Source: GCA-2687025 sp964473525
Lineage (GTDB): Bacteria > Poribacteria > WGA-4E > GCA-2687025
DNA: 64,000 nucleotides
Assembly (NCBI GenBank): GCA_964473525.1
Contig: CAYYPK010000006.1
Coordinates: forward strand, 186,001 to 250,000
Direction: 5' to 3'
Shown here: piece after piece, positions 1 through 9,334 of the stretch
Layout of the letters: each line of letters starts with the position of its first letter
Numbering within the stretch: position 1 is the stretch's first letter
The notes under the pieces: generated by a model
Told to the model about the DNA's origin: nothing
The model's input: only the letters and a program-made list of their open reading frames with translations
Databases searched by the model: none
Program-made: the position numbers and the translations under genes

Positions 1-1
1 T

Positions 2-751
2 GCCAACGAGAACAACGTCGACCTGAACCGCAACTTCCTGCCTGAGGGCCAGCTGTATGCCGGAGCCCATCCGCTCTACCGCAAGCTGAACAGGTTCCTG
101 AATCCAGATGGTCCGCCGGGTTGGGATCTGTTCTACCCGAAGGTGGGCTACTACGTGGCGCGGTACGGTATGGCCAAGATGAAGGAGGCCGTCGCGAGTG
201 GGCAGTACGAGTACCCCCTTGGGCTGTTCTACGGAGGCAGTGAACTTGAGGCGGGGCCGGTGGTATACCAGAGCTACCTGAAGGGGCGTCTTGCGGGGGT
301 GGAGCGCCTTGTCGGCATCGATGTCCACACGGGACTGGGAGACTACGGCCAGGACATCTTGCTCGTGCCTGCATCGGCCCGGGGCACACCTGAGTTCGAC
401 ACGATGCGGCGTGTCTACGGCGACCACATGACGCCCTTGGAGGCCGAGACCGACGACGTGTACCCGATCCAGGGAGCGCACAAGGAAGTCTATGCACGGC
501 TCTTCCCCGCGGCCACGCACTACTTGATGACCCAGGAAATCGGGACGTACAGCGCCGTGAAGGTGTTGCACGCTATCCGAGAAGAGAACAGGTGGCATCA
601 CCACGGGGAAGGGACGGTGGGCCACCCCGCGAAGTCGACCCTCAAAGGTGCGTTCATCCCGAGCGATGGCGCGTGGCGACAGTCCGTGCTGCGGCTGGGG
701 AGGGAACGGCTCCAGCAGGCGACCGGCCTGGCGTTTGGGCAGCCGCAATGA
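2..751 (+). CDS. DUF2817 / M14-like zinc carboxypeptidase family protein, C-terminal part (5' end outside window)
   Basis: The reading frame is open from base 2 and ends at the TGA at 749-751, giving 249 visible residues. It opens with NENNVDLNRNF, the substrate-binding Asn-Arg block of DUF2817 and M14 carboxypeptidases. GIDVHTGLG follows, holding the His expected as the second zinc ligand, and QEIGTYS near residue 180 carries the Glu in the position of the M14 general base. The first zinc-ligand motif (HxxE) must lie upstream of the window. The family is a predicted metallopeptidase or amidohydrolase of unknown substrate. The product is probably a complete enzyme cut only by the window edge. 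The next gene follows about 130 bp downstream in the same direction. Confidence 0.85.
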   Translation, partial: ANENNVDLNRNFLPEGQLYAGAHPLYRKLNRFLNPDGPPGWDLFYPKVGYYVARYGMAKMKEAVASGQYEYPLGLFYGGSELEAGPVVYQSYLKGRLAGVERLVGIDVHTGLGDYGQDILLVPASARGTPEFDTMRRVYGDHMTPLEAETDDVYPIQGAHKEVYARLFPAATHYLMTQEIGTYSAVKVLHAIREENRWHHHGEGTVGHPAKSTLKGAFIPSDGAWRQSVLRLGRERLQQATGLAFGQPQ

Positions 752-880
752 GCAACGGGTGATTTCGGCGGTCGGCCTGCGCCTTCCGCGACGGTCGTGA
801 GTGTCTGGTGAAACGGCCACGGACGACGCACTACGATGGCCTCCGGTCGGCGTCGACCACAACAAGAGGAAGGCGGAGGG

Positions 881-1774
881 ATGAAAGCCTGGTATCTGGT
901 TGCAGCCGTCGTGATCGTAGTGGCGTGGGTGGCCATCCGCATGCTCCGCCGCGGCAGGGGTGGAGTCACGGAGATTCACCTGAACAGGGAGAAACCGTGG
1001 AACGCTACGGCGAATGTCCTCCTGGCGCTCTCCGCAGAGACGGCCACGCTGGAGTCACCTGCCTCCGACGCGCTGCCCTCGCCGAAGGAGATCGCCGCTC
1101 GATGCGCGGAGGAGGCGCAGCGCGTGACGCGCTACAACTCGCGGCAGGTTCTTCGGCGCGTGAACGTGGGCGGAGTGGAGCCGGGACCTGGGATCCAGTG
1201 GGACATCACCTTCGTCAAGCCAGACCGGTACCACACCGCCCAAAGCCAGTTGCCAGGTGGCGACTACGACGAGTGGATCGCCATAGGCGAAGATCGCTAC
1301 ACCCACATGGGCTTCTGGTTCAAGTCACCGGAGGCCCGGGAGTTCCGCACGGACGAGTTCCGCCGCAGCCTTCTGGCGGATCGGTTCCTGCGCGCCCTCG
1401 GTGAAGTCGCTCCGGCATCGGCCCAGGCGTATGGCTACCGAGGACAACGGTACATCCGGCTGGAGTACTCCGGCGCGACGACGGCCATGTTCGCGCGACT
1501 CGGGGACATAGCTTTTGGGGAAGGGACCGATTCTGTCACCGGAGAGGCGACCAATGTCGTCCTGCAATCCATCGACGTGTGGGTGGACGCCGACAGCTAT
1601 TTGCTCGCGAACGTCGCCGTCGCCTCCACTGCGACCAGCGTCAGCGATGGCATAGTCGATGTGGCCGCTGATCAGGTGTTCCTGGACTACGATGGGAGCT
1701 TCGAGATCGAGCCGCCGACCGACGCGCCCGACAACAAGCTGCCGTCTGACTTTGGCGCGCAGTTCGGGCGGTAG
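881..1774 (+). CDS. membrane-anchored protein of unknown function
   Basis: This encodes 297 residues from the ATG at 881, which directly follows a purine-rich GAGGAAGGCGGAGGG stretch. An upstream in-frame start at 836 would only add a basic, low-complexity leader. Residues 3-19 form one hydrophobic helix followed by RMLRRGRG, so it looks like a single-pass protein with most of its mass on one side of the membrane. The rest is a mixed alpha/beta soluble domain of about 270 residues with many aromatic residues, including YRGQRYIRLEYSG. The C-terminal half resembles LolA-like or outer-membrane-lipoprotein-sorting folds only in general pattern; I do not recognise a family. It converges on the subtilisin gene. 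Confidence 0.7.
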   Translation: MKAWYLVAAVVIVVAWVAIRMLRRGRGGVTEIHLNREKPWNATANVLLALSAETATLESPASDALPSPKEIAARCAEEAQRVTRYNSRQVLRRVNVGGVEPGPGIQWDITFVKPDRYHTAQSQLPGGDYDEWIAIGEDRYTHMGFWFKSPEAREFRTDEFRRSLLADRFLRALGEVAPASAQAYGYRGQRYIRLEYSGATTAMFARLGDIAFGEGTDSVTGEATNVVLQSIDVWVDADSYLLANVAVASTATSVSDGIVDVAADQVFLDYDGSFEIEPPTDAPDNKLPSDFGAQFGR

Positions 1775-1783
1775 CGCGGGCGT

Positions 1784-1825
1784 GCGGGCAGGCCGGAACT
1801 GGCCAGAGCCAGCCGTCCTGCCCGC
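1784..1825. terminator. bidirectional hairpin between convergent genes
   Basis: GCGGGCAGG (1784-1792) pairs perfectly with CCTGCCCGC (1817-1825), and a nested CTGGC/GCCAG stem (1799-1803, 1808-1812) sits inside. It lies in the 71-bp gap between two convergent stop codons. There is no T-run, so it may be a stem that stops or stabilises transcripts from both sides without being a classical intrinsic terminator. Confidence 0.5.
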
Positions 1826-1845
1826 CGGTCAGCTGTCGGCGCCGA

Positions 1846-4800
1846 TCACTTCAGCATGACGATCCGGCGCGCCTCGCGGTAAGAGCCGGCCGTCAGCTCG
1901 ACGAAGTACACGCCGCTCGCTGTCACCTCACCCGTGTCCGTACGCCCGTCCCAATACGCCGCCTTGTCCCTCGTTCGGTACGCGCCTGGCGGACGCTGAC
2001 CGAGGTCGATACGCCGAACGCGGTTTCCAGAGGCATCGTAGATCGACACCGTCACGTTGGCTTCGTCCCGCAGGTCGAACGGAACCCACGTCTCAGGGTT
2101 GAACGGGTTCGGGTACACGGGCAGCAGCGCGGTCCTCGTGGGCGCGACCATGCTCAGCAACTGCTCGAGGACGGCTATCGCCCTTGCGTGCTGTGGCGAG
2201 CCATCGTCCGCGTTCCGCAGTTCGCGCAGCCAGACGCTGATGGACCCCGCTTGGCCCGCGACGGGGAGGCGAGCGGGCGCCGCGCTGGACCCGACGTTCT
2301 CCCCGAAGTGCGCCGCCACGACAGCGAGGTCGAGGATGTTGACCCGGCCATCGCGGTTCAGATCCGTGCGCGACGGCACGGCTGAGAGGCGTCCGAAGTC
2401 CTGCGCCACCAGTGCGAGGTCGAGGATGTCGATGACGTTGTCGAGGTTGATGTCGTAAGTGACATCGAAGACGACGAGCGCGGTCAGACCCAACTCGTGC
2501 GGGATTTCCGCCCCACTCTCGTCGGAGAGGATGGCGTCCGCGAGACCCAGGAACGCCTCGCCGCCTTCCTTCGCTACGAACGTCACCTGGAACAGGACGC
2601 CAGACCCGTCGACCGACGTCTCCGGGTTGTCGGTAGTGTAGCGGGCGCCGAAGACGTTCCGCACGACGCCTTCCTCGGGGTCGTCCTCGCCCTCGGAGAA
2701 GAACTGGTCGGCCCCCTCAGTGAGGAAATCCCCTGGTGTCACGCCGATGAACTCGAGCATGTCGCGGTTGTAGACGATGCTCGTCTCGAAGCCGACGAGC
2801 CCCACCGCCCCGCGGATGACCACATCCGACGTGAACTCGACGCCCACGCGTACGCCTTCGGGCGGGACGACGGCCATCTGCGTGCCGACCCCCACCGGGA
2901 ACGGCGACCATGACGGCTGATCGTCGTCGGCAGTATTGATCGTCTCCGCCCGCGCATCCGAGCCGTCGGGCGCGATGGTCCAGATGTCGCGGTTGCCCGC
3001 GCGGTCGGACATGAAGCAGAGGCGCGAGCCGTCCGGCGCCCAATCGGGATCCTGGTCGCGACCTGGGTCGGTCGTGAGCTGCCGCACCGGGTCGACTCCG
3101 GTGAGGTCCAGGATCCAGATGTCCCAGTTGCCAGACACGAGCGATTCGAACGCGACCCACCTGCCGTCGGGAGAGACCGTGGGACTGCGCTCGTCGGCGA
3201 AGTCGGAAGTGATGGGAGTCGGGTCGGCGCCGTCGGCGTCGACGATGTGGATGTCGTCATCACCCCACCGGCGTGAGTGGAACACGATGGACTGCCCGTC
3301 AGGAGACCAATCGGGCGCGCGGTCAAGCGCCGGATCGTTGCTCACGTTGATGACGGAGCCGTCAGACAGGGTCAGTACGTACACCTCCTCGTTGCCGTCG
3401 CGATTCGACATGAAGGCGATCTTGCGACCGTCGGGTGACCACGCCGGGAAGCGTTCCTGGCTGGCCGCCTCCGTGAGCCGGCGCACGTCTCCGCCGTCGG
3501 CGGCCGCGGTGTAGAGATCCCAGTTGCCTCCGACTGAGGCGGCGTACACTACGCGCCGCCCGTCCGGGGACCAGCTCGCGTTTCCGTTGGCCGCCGCGAT
3601 TGCCCTGGCGGAGTCCGCGGAGCCGTCCGGCTGCGTGGCCCAGCGTCCCCACGCGCCGCCGCGCCTGGAACGGAACGCTATGGGCGCGTCCTCCAGCGTG
3701 ACCCCGGACTCCGGCCCTATGTCCACGGTGAAGGTCACCGAATCGACCACTGCGGGCGACAGCATCCTGTGGTCGCGGTCTACGAGGGCGACGTGCGCTG
3801 TGTACGTCGAGCCTCCCTGAAGATCGCGGATGATCGCGGAGTCGGAGTCGGTGACCGCGTGGCCGCCGACCGCTCCAGACTCGGGGAAAGGCTCGCCGAG
3901 ACGCCAGTGCCAGTACCCCGCGTGGTCTCCGATCAGCAGTTGTAGCAGCGTCGACGACTCGCCAGCGGGCAGCGCCTCGTCAGGCGTCGGCGACACGATG
4001 GATACGAACGGCACGACGGGCGCCGGAATGACGCGGCCCGTGGGATCCGTGTTGAAGAAGAGATGGGTGTTGTCGAGCGTGTCGCCGATATCAGGCGTGC
4101 GGGAGTTTTCGATCTCGGCGCCCTCGGCTGGCACGAGTGGGAAGCTGCCGCTGAACCCAACGGTTGCGTAGTCACCGTCGGTCCAACCCATATCGTCCCA
4201 CGCCATGCCTACGCGGCCGTCCTCGCGTATGGCAAGCTGGAAGGTGGCTTCCGCGGACGGGTCACCAGCCCACGCAAGCACGCCGTCCCACGTGACGACG
4301 AATTGCCGCAGACCGTCGTGCAGACGCTCCGACACGTAGACGTAGTTGCCGCCGACGTTGTCGAACGCGGGTGCCACCGACGTGTCGATGTCGGCCCAAT
4401 ACGGAGCGAGGACGCGGGTAACCCCGTCGCGCACCGGAAGCTCGCCCGCCCACGGTTGCTCGTGCGGTCCACCGAACGACACCGTGCCGTTGTAGTTGAC
4501 GTAGATGTCCGAAGTCTCGCCCCAGTAGTTCAGAACGAAGCCGAGGTCTAGAGGCCCCGAGAAGCCGTCGTCCTGCGACGCCAGCGCGACCCCGTCGCGC
4601 GCTTCGCCGATGGGCATGAAGAACGTGTCGGCGTCCGTGCCACCGGGTAGGAGGCTATCGGCGGCAATGACGTAGAAGAGCCCCACCGAGAACGACCGTG
4701 CCCCGGTCGCGTACGGGCTCACCACGTCGCCTATGGGATCGGTCAACGCAACATGTGCGGTGTATACCCGGCCGTTCTCCAGCCCTCCGATCAAGGCTGT

Positions 4801-6153
4801 TTCGCCGGTGGGCACCAGCACGCCGCCCGCCGGGCCACTCTCCGGGAACGCCTCGTCAAGCTGCCACGCCCAGCCGTCCACGTGGTTGGCGATGGCAACG
4901 TCGAGTGGCGCGCTGCTCGTCCATGGCGGCAGAGCTTCCTCGGGTGTGGGAGACCGAATGCCTAGCACCGTCGGGAGGCCTACAGACGCCGCCGCGCTGA
5001 CAATCCCCTCACCTTCCTCGTCGTCGAACAGCTCGCTGTCGAAGGCGAGCAGGTCATCGTCGTACTGCACGCCAAAGCCGGTCTCGACGATGCGCCCCGC
5101 CTCGACCATGAGGGCGACGACGCCCGCCACGTGTGGCGAGGAGAAACTCGTGCCGCTTGTGTATTCGGCGCCGCCGTAGAAGGACGTGGTAAAGACGTCC
5201 TCGCCTGGAGCGGCCAGGTCGACCTCGGGTCCGACAGCGGAGAAGTCCGCGAGTTCCTGGTACATGTTCGTCGCGGAAACGGCGATCACCTCGGGGTACG
5301 CGCCGGGGTATTCCACCGGGTCGAGCGAGGTGTTCCCGGCTGCGGCGACAAGGACGATCCCCGCGTCCGAGGCCGCCGTCATGATGTCGGCGAGCGCCGT
5401 CGTGGAGTCGTATCCCCCGATGCTCATGTTGACCACGTCGATGCCGTTCTGGATGCACCAGTCGATCCCGGCGATGAGATCGAAGTCGTACCCCCACCCG
5501 TCCGAATCAAGCACCTTGACAGAGAAGAGATTGACGTTCGGGGCCACGCCAACGACGTCGATGTCGTTGTCGATTGCCGCGATGACGCCCGCCACGGATG
5601 TCCCGTGGCCCTCGTCGTCCTCCGGTGATCCACCGTCGATGGCGTTGTACCCACCGACTACGTTCGCGGCGAGGTCTGGGTGCGTGGAGTCGATCCCGGT
5701 GTCCACGACCGCCACGTTAACACCCGCGCCAGTGAAGCCTGCCGAGTACGCGTATTCGGCGCCGATCTGCGCGACGCCCCACGGGACCACCTGCCCAGTA
5801 GCCAGGTGACCGCGTCCGCCGATGCGGGCCTTAGGGGCGCCGAGCCCGCGCTCCGGGATGTGGTTGCGTCGCTGGTCCACCTCGACGCGGACGGCGCCCA
5901 TCCGGGCGGCAACGACAGTGGGATCGACGCCGTTAGGGACGGTGAGAGTGACGACCGGTATCGACCGGAGGCGCCCACCGTAAGAGACGCCGAACTCAGC
6001 CTCGACATTCGACAGAAGCGCCTGAGTGAGCGCGGCTTCGTCCGGCAACGTGACAATCACGCGCGTTGACGCCAGAGCATGTGACGTCACGAGGAGCAAC
6101 GCGAGGGCCAGCCAGGCGTGGCGCAAGGGCGAGCGTAACCATGTGCGGATCAT
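1846..6153 (-). CDS. large secreted subtilisin-like (S8) protease with PD40 repeats, cohesin-like, dockerin and FlgD-like domains
   Basis: This encodes 1,435 residues from the ATG at 6153, chosen because it starts a clear signal peptide (MIRTWLRSP...SHALA, cut near residue 28). An I9-like propeptide follows, then an S8 domain with Asp151 (VVDTGID), His183 (GHGTS), oxyanion Asn274 (AAGNTS) and Ser336 (GTSFSSPHVAG). All catalytic residues are intact. Two copies of an Ig-like segment beginning SPTPxEALP flank a beta-rich region. Then come six PD40/TolB repeats (WSPDGRRVVY and similar), a cohesin-like domain (EFTSDVVIRGAVG), and a type I dockerin with two calcium loops (DINLDNVIDILD, DLNRDGRVNILD). 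The protein ends in a FlgD-like Ig domain starting YPNPFNPETWVPF and ending YFVELTAG...IVMLK. It is secreted and probably surface-associated. Carrying both a cohesin-like and a dockerin module in one chain is uncommon. Confidence 0.92.
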   Translation of the reverse strand: MIRTWLRSPLRHAWLALALLLVTSHALASTRVIVTLPDEAALTQALLSNVEAEFGVSYGGRLRSIPVVTLTVPNGVDPTVVAARMGAVRVEVDQRRNHIPERGLGAPKARIGGRGHLATGQVVPWGVAQIGAEYAYSAGFTGAGVNVAVVDTGIDSTHPDLAANVVGGYNAIDGGSPEDDEGHGTSVAGVIAAIDNDIDVVGVAPNVNLFSVKVLDSDGWGYDFDLIAGIDWCIQNGIDVVNMSIGGYDSTTALADIMTAASDAGIVLVAAAGNTSLDPVEYPGAYPEVIAVSATNMYQELADFSAVGPEVDLAAPGEDVFTTSFYGGAEYTSGTSFSSPHVAGVVALMVEAGRIVETGFGVQYDDDLLAFDSELFDDEEGEGIVSAAASVGLPTVLGIRSPTPEEALPPWTSSAPLDVAIANHVDGWAWQLDEAFPESGPAGGVLVPTGETALIGGLENGRVYTAHVALTDPIGDVVSPYATGARSFSVGLFYVIAADSLLPGGTDADTFFMPIGEARDGVALASQDDGFSGPLDLGFVLNYWGETSDIYVNYNGTVSFGGPHEQPWAGELPVRDGVTRVLAPYWADIDTSVAPAFDNVGGNYVYVSERLHDGLRQFVVTWDGVLAWAGDPSAEATFQLAIREDGRVGMAWDDMGWTDGDYATVGFSGSFPLVPAEGAEIENSRTPDIGDTLDNTHLFFNTDPTGRVIPAPVVPFVSIVSPTPDEALPAGESSTLLQLLIGDHAGYWHWRLGEPFPESGAVGGHAVTDSDSAIIRDLQGGSTYTAHVALVDRDHRMLSPAVVDSVTFTVDIGPESGVTLEDAPIAFRSRRGGAWGRWATQPDGSADSARAIAAANGNASWSPDGRRVVYAASVGGNWDLYTAAADGGDVRRLTEAASQERFPAWSPDGRKIAFMSNRDGNEEVYVLTLSDGSVINVSNDPALDRAPDWSPDGQSIVFHSRRWGDDDIHIVDADGADPTPITSDFADERSPTVSPDGRWVAFESLVSGNWDIWILDLTGVDPVRQLTTDPGRDQDPDWAPDGSRLCFMSDRAGNRDIWTIAPDGSDARAETINTADDDQPSWSPFPVGVGTQMAVVPPEGVRVGVEFTSDVVIRGAVGLVGFETSIVYNRDMLEFIGVTPGDFLTEGADQFFSEGEDDPEEGVVRNVFGARYTTDNPETSVDGSGVLFQVTFVAKEGGEAFLGLADAILSDESGAEIPHELGLTALVVFDVTYDINLDNVIDILDLALVAQDFGRLSAVPSRTDLNRDGRVNILDLAVVAAHFGENVGSSAAPARLPVAGQAGSISVWLRELRNADDGSPQHARAIAVLEQLLSMVAPTRTALLPVYPNPFNPETWVPFDLRDEANVTVSIYDASGNRVRRIDLGQRPPGAYRTRDKAAYWDGRTDTGEVTASGVYFVELTAGSYREARRIVMLK

Positions 6154-6371
6154 CTGTGTCCATCCCGTGGGAAGCGGTAGCGGAGACGTGGTCAGGAATC
6201 TACACGCCGCGGGACGGATGTACAAGGGGTCGTTCGGGCCGCTACGGGCCTCTCGGGCAGGGGCGGCCGAGGCGAGCGTCGCCTGCCGTATGCGGAGTCA
6301 TCGGCCACCATTTCGTCGTCGCCGACGAGCGCGGTCGCGGGACGCGCGACTTGCGCCGGAGGAAGCCGGCG

Positions 6372-7100
6372 TCAGGGAGAAGGCGGCGGCTCGATCGTCA
6401 ACACCCCGTCGTCGTGGGACGGGCCAAGAATCTCGCCTGGCTGCACCGTGATGAACCGCTCGTCGTCCCAGTCGCCGTTGAGGAAGGCGACGATGAGGGC
6501 CGGGTCACCCTCCAGCTCGTCGTAGTTCCAGCCCAGCCATTCCGCTGCTTCCTTCGTGTCGCGCTTGTACCGATCGGTCTCCGTCGCGTGCGCCCCGATG
6601 TCGACGTACGCGGCATTGGTGTATCTCTCGAACCAGCCTTGCTCCATCTCCATGAGATAGTCGGCGTTCTCCTCGCCGTATTTCTCGACGTACTGGGCGC
6701 GCACCCGCGCGTACCGTTCCTCGCCGGGCATCGTGGAGGAGTCGATCCAGCCCGGGCTGTACCAGTACGTCCCGGGATGCTTGTCGAAGTACTCCCGGTA
6801 GCGTTCCTTGGACCCCAGCAAGTGGGTGATGCAGTCGTGCGCCCGCGCGATGACGAGCGGCTTGTCTCGCGCGACGATGTTCGCGAGCCCGTTGCTACAC
6901 AGCCCGTAGCCGAGAAGGATCGCCTCGTGATCTCCTACGCAGTCATCAATGGCGCCCTGTACCCGTTCCCGCAGCTTCTCGGGCGTGTTGTGCAGGCCTT
7001 GGGGCAGGAAGGTGAAGTCGAACACGTTGTGCGATAGCGAGGCGTGGTAGCAGATCTCGCGCCACAGGACGTGGCACGCGATGATGTGATGTCGGGCCAT
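6372..7100 (-). CDS. DUF1638 domain protein
   Basis: This encodes 242 residues. The ATG at 7100 is preferred over the one at 7109 because GAGGG lies 8 nt before it. DUF1638 traits include an N-terminal HxIACxVLWRE segment, AILLGYGLCSNGL near residue 60, an ARAHDCITHLLG segment, and a C-terminal GDWDDERFITV region. The conserved Cys and His residues suggest metal or cofactor binding, and members are often found near corrinoid or methylamine metabolism. The reaction has not been established. It is a cytosolic protein on the same strand as the Dpp-type operon, about 110 bp upstream of it in coordinates, and so downstream in transcription. Co-transcription is possible but unproven. Confidence 0.85.
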   Translation of the reverse strand: MARHHIIACHVLWREICYHASLSHNVFDFTFLPQGLHNTPEKLRERVQGAIDDCVGDHEAILLGYGLCSNGLANIVARDKPLVIARAHDCITHLLGSKERYREYFDKHPGTYWYSPGWIDSSTMPGEERYARVRAQYVEKYGEENADYLMEMEQGWFERYTNAAYVDIGAHATETDRYKRDTKEAAEWLGWNYDELEGDPALIVAFLNGDWDDERFITVQPGEILGPSHDDGVLTIEPPPSP

Positions 7101-7211
7101 GACGCTCATCCCTCACGACGGCGGTAAACCCCTATCCCGCCGCTGTTTACCAGTCGGGCGGCAGGTCGTCAAGCGGGCCTGCCGTCGCTGTCTGCCCGTG
7201 CGTCGCCGGCC

Positions 7212-8330
7212 CTACGCGTACGGGTCCGCCGCATCCCGCAGGCCGTCGCCGACGAAGTTGTACGCCAGCACCGTGAGGATGACGAACAGCACCGGCGTCA
7301 GCAGCCACGGATGGAACGCCACCGCCTGGACGTTCTGCGCTTCTCGCAGCAGCACGCCCCAACTCGTCACCGGCGGGCGCAACCCGAGTCCGAGGAAGCT
7401 CAGCGACGTCTCCCCGAGGATCATCCCCGGCACGGCCAGCGTGAGACTGACGATGATATGGCTCATGAACGACGGCAGCAGGTGACGCGTCATCACCCGC
7501 CACCGACTCGCGCCGATCAACACGGCGGCTGTCGCGAAGTCCTCCTCGCGGAGCGACAGTATCTTCCCGCGCACCTGCCTCGCCAGGCCCGTCCATCCGA
7601 TGAACGACAGCACCACAGTGATGCCCATGTACGTCTGCAGTGGACTCCACGAGGAAGGCAACGCCGCGGCCAGCGCCATCCACAACGGGATGGACGGGAA
7701 CGACCGGAGGATCTCGATGGCGCGCTGTATCAGGTTGTCGACCCAACCACCGTAGTAGCCGGAGACGACCCCGATGAGCAGCCCAAGCACGAAGCTCAGG
7801 CCGACGCCCACGAGCCCAATCGTCATCGAGATGCGCGTGCCGTAGATGATGCGCGAGAGCAGGTCGCGCCCCAGATGGTCGGCTCCCAGCAAGAAGAGCG
7901 TACCGCCATCCTCGACGCCAAGCAGATGGATGTCGGATTCGAACAGCCCCCACATGCGATACGGCTCGCCGCGTGCGAAGAGGCGGATTGGGTAGACGCG
8001 CGTGGTGTCCTCGACGTAGAACCGGCGGAGCGTCTCTGGGTTGCGCTCCCCGCGTACGCCGTAGACGAACGGCCAGAGCCGCACGCCGTCCTCCGCAATG
8101 AGGCGTACGCGTTGCGGTGGGGCGTACGCGTACTCGACGCGTCGGTCCTCGAGCGTGCTGGGCGCGAGGAATTCGCCGAAGATCGCTACGAGGTACAGCC
8201 CTGCGATGACGAAGCCAGACCCGACGGCGAGGCGGTGCTTCCGCAGCTTCCACCACATCAGCTTCCACTGGGATGCGGCGTAGGCCTCGGAGCCGTCGGT
8301 CTGGCGTGTCTCCGGGGTCGCGTGGCTCAT
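7212..8330 (-). CDS. peptide/oligopeptide-type ABC transporter permease (DppC/OppC family)
   Basis: This encodes 372 residues. The start ATG at 8330 overlaps the dppB-like stop by four bases (ATGA), so the two are translationally coupled. The N-terminal helix (residues about 30-50, SGFVIAGLYLVAIFGEFLAPS) is followed by an unusually long periplasmic segment of about 110 residues. The BPD_transp_1 domain begins at LLGADHLGRDLLSRIIYGTRIS, with the EAA loop GASRWRVMTRHLLPS contacting the ATPase and the usual C-terminal GLRDAADPY. It is the inner-membrane half of an importer with the genes just upstream. A weak 7-bp hairpin (7159-7184) lies 28 nt past the stop. No ATPase gene is visible beside it. 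Confidence 0.92.
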   Translation of the reverse strand: MSHATPETRQTDGSEAYAASQWKLMWWKLRKHRLAVGSGFVIAGLYLVAIFGEFLAPSTLEDRRVEYAYAPPQRVRLIAEDGVRLWPFVYGVRGERNPETLRRFYVEDTTRVYPIRLFARGEPYRMWGLFESDIHLLGVEDGGTLFLLGADHLGRDLLSRIIYGTRISMTIGLVGVGLSFVLGLLIGVVSGYYGGWVDNLIQRAIEILRSFPSIPLWMALAAALPSSWSPLQTYMGITVVLSFIGWTGLARQVRGKILSLREEDFATAAVLIGASRWRVMTRHLLPSFMSHIIVSLTLAVPGMILGETSLSFLGLGLRPPVTSWGVLLREAQNVQAVAFHPWLLTPVLFVILTVLAYNFVGDGLRDAADPYA

Positions 8331-9328
8331 CGCGTGGATCCCGCCTCCTCGTAGCGAATGCGTGGGTCGAGCCAGAGCAGCAGGAGGTCGGACAGCAGCG
8401 TGCCGATGAGCGTCAGCAGGCTGAGCATCATTACCATGCTGCCCGCGAGGTACATGTCTTGGTTCATCAGCGCGCGAAGGAGCAAGGGGCCGGTCGTCGG
8501 CAGCCCCAGGACGACGGACGTGATGGTGGAGCCCGAGACGATCGCGGGCAGCACCCAGCCCACCGTGCTGACAAGCGGGTTCAGGGCGACGCGCACGGGG
8601 TATTTGAGCAGCAGTCGCCAATACGCCAAGCCCTTCGCGCGGGCCGTCATGACGTACTGCTTGCGGATTTCGTCCAGCAGGTTCGCGCGCATGACGCGGA
8701 TCATCCCGGCTGTTCCCGACGTGCCGATGACGATCACGGGTATCCACAGATGCCACAGCAGATCGACGAACCGGGCGAACGACCAACTCGCGTTCTGGAA
8801 CTCCGGTGAGAACAGCCCGCCGGCGCTCACGCCGAACACCGTGTAGCCCACGTACATGCACACCAACGCCAGCAGGAAGTTGGGTGTCGCGAGGCCGATG
8901 AACCCGACGAACGTGAACATGTAGTCGGGTAGCGAGTACTGCCTGACCGCCGAGTAGATGCCGACCGGGATCGCGAGAGCCCACGTGAAGAGCAGCGTCA
9001 CGAGCGAGATGATCGTCGTCAGCAGGATGCGCTCGCCGATGAGTTCGCCAACCGGTCGATTCCACTCGAACGACATGCCGAACTCGCCCCGGAAGAGACC
9101 GCTGAACCACTTGATGTACTGCACCGTCACGGGGTCGTCGAGGGCGTAGCGCGCGCGGAGGGCAGCCGCCTGCGCCTCGTCCACCGTCTCGCCGGTTTCG
9201 CCAAGGGCGGCTATGTACGACGTCAGATAGTCGCCGGGCGGAAGCTGGATGATAAGGAACGAGATGAGCGGCACGACGAAGAGCGTCGGGATCATCCAGA
9301 GAATGCGCCGCAAGACGAGGGCTAGCAC
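8327..9328 (-). CDS. peptide/oligopeptide-type ABC transporter permease (DppB/OppB family)
   Basis: This encodes 333 residues with six predicted transmembrane helices. The N-terminus LRRILWMIPTLFVVPLISFLIIQLPPGD is typical of DppB. The large periplasmic loop carries ALDDPVTVQYIKWFSGLFRGEFG, and the EAA loop is MTARAKGLAYWRLLLKYPVRVALNP. The tail LSDLLLLWLDPRIRY is also characteristic. It lies 6 bp after the binding-protein gene and overlaps the dppC-like gene by four bases, so the three form one operon. The substrate cannot be read from the permease; oligopeptide or oligosaccharide uptake are both known for this family. Confidence 0.93.
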   Translation of the reverse strand: MLALVLRRILWMIPTLFVVPLISFLIIQLPPGDYLTSYIAALGETGETVDEAQAAALRARYALDDPVTVQYIKWFSGLFRGEFGMSFEWNRPVGELIGERILLTTIISLVTLLFTWALAIPVGIYSAVRQYSLPDYMFTFVGFIGLATPNFLLALVCMYVGYTVFGVSAGGLFSPEFQNASWSFARFVDLLWHLWIPVIVIGTSGTAGMIRVMRANLLDEIRKQYVMTARAKGLAYWRLLLKYPVRVALNPLVSTVGWVLPAIVSGSTITSVVLGLPTTGPLLLRALMNQDMYLAGSMVMMLSLLTLIGTLLSDLLLLWLDPRIRYEEAGSTR

Positions 9329-9334
9329 GTGCCG

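Noticed and set aside
7123..7151. GGTAAAC/GTTTACC inverted repeat downstream of the Dpp-type operon
   Set aside because: Only seven pairs with a 15-base loop and no T-run; too weak to call a terminator or operator.
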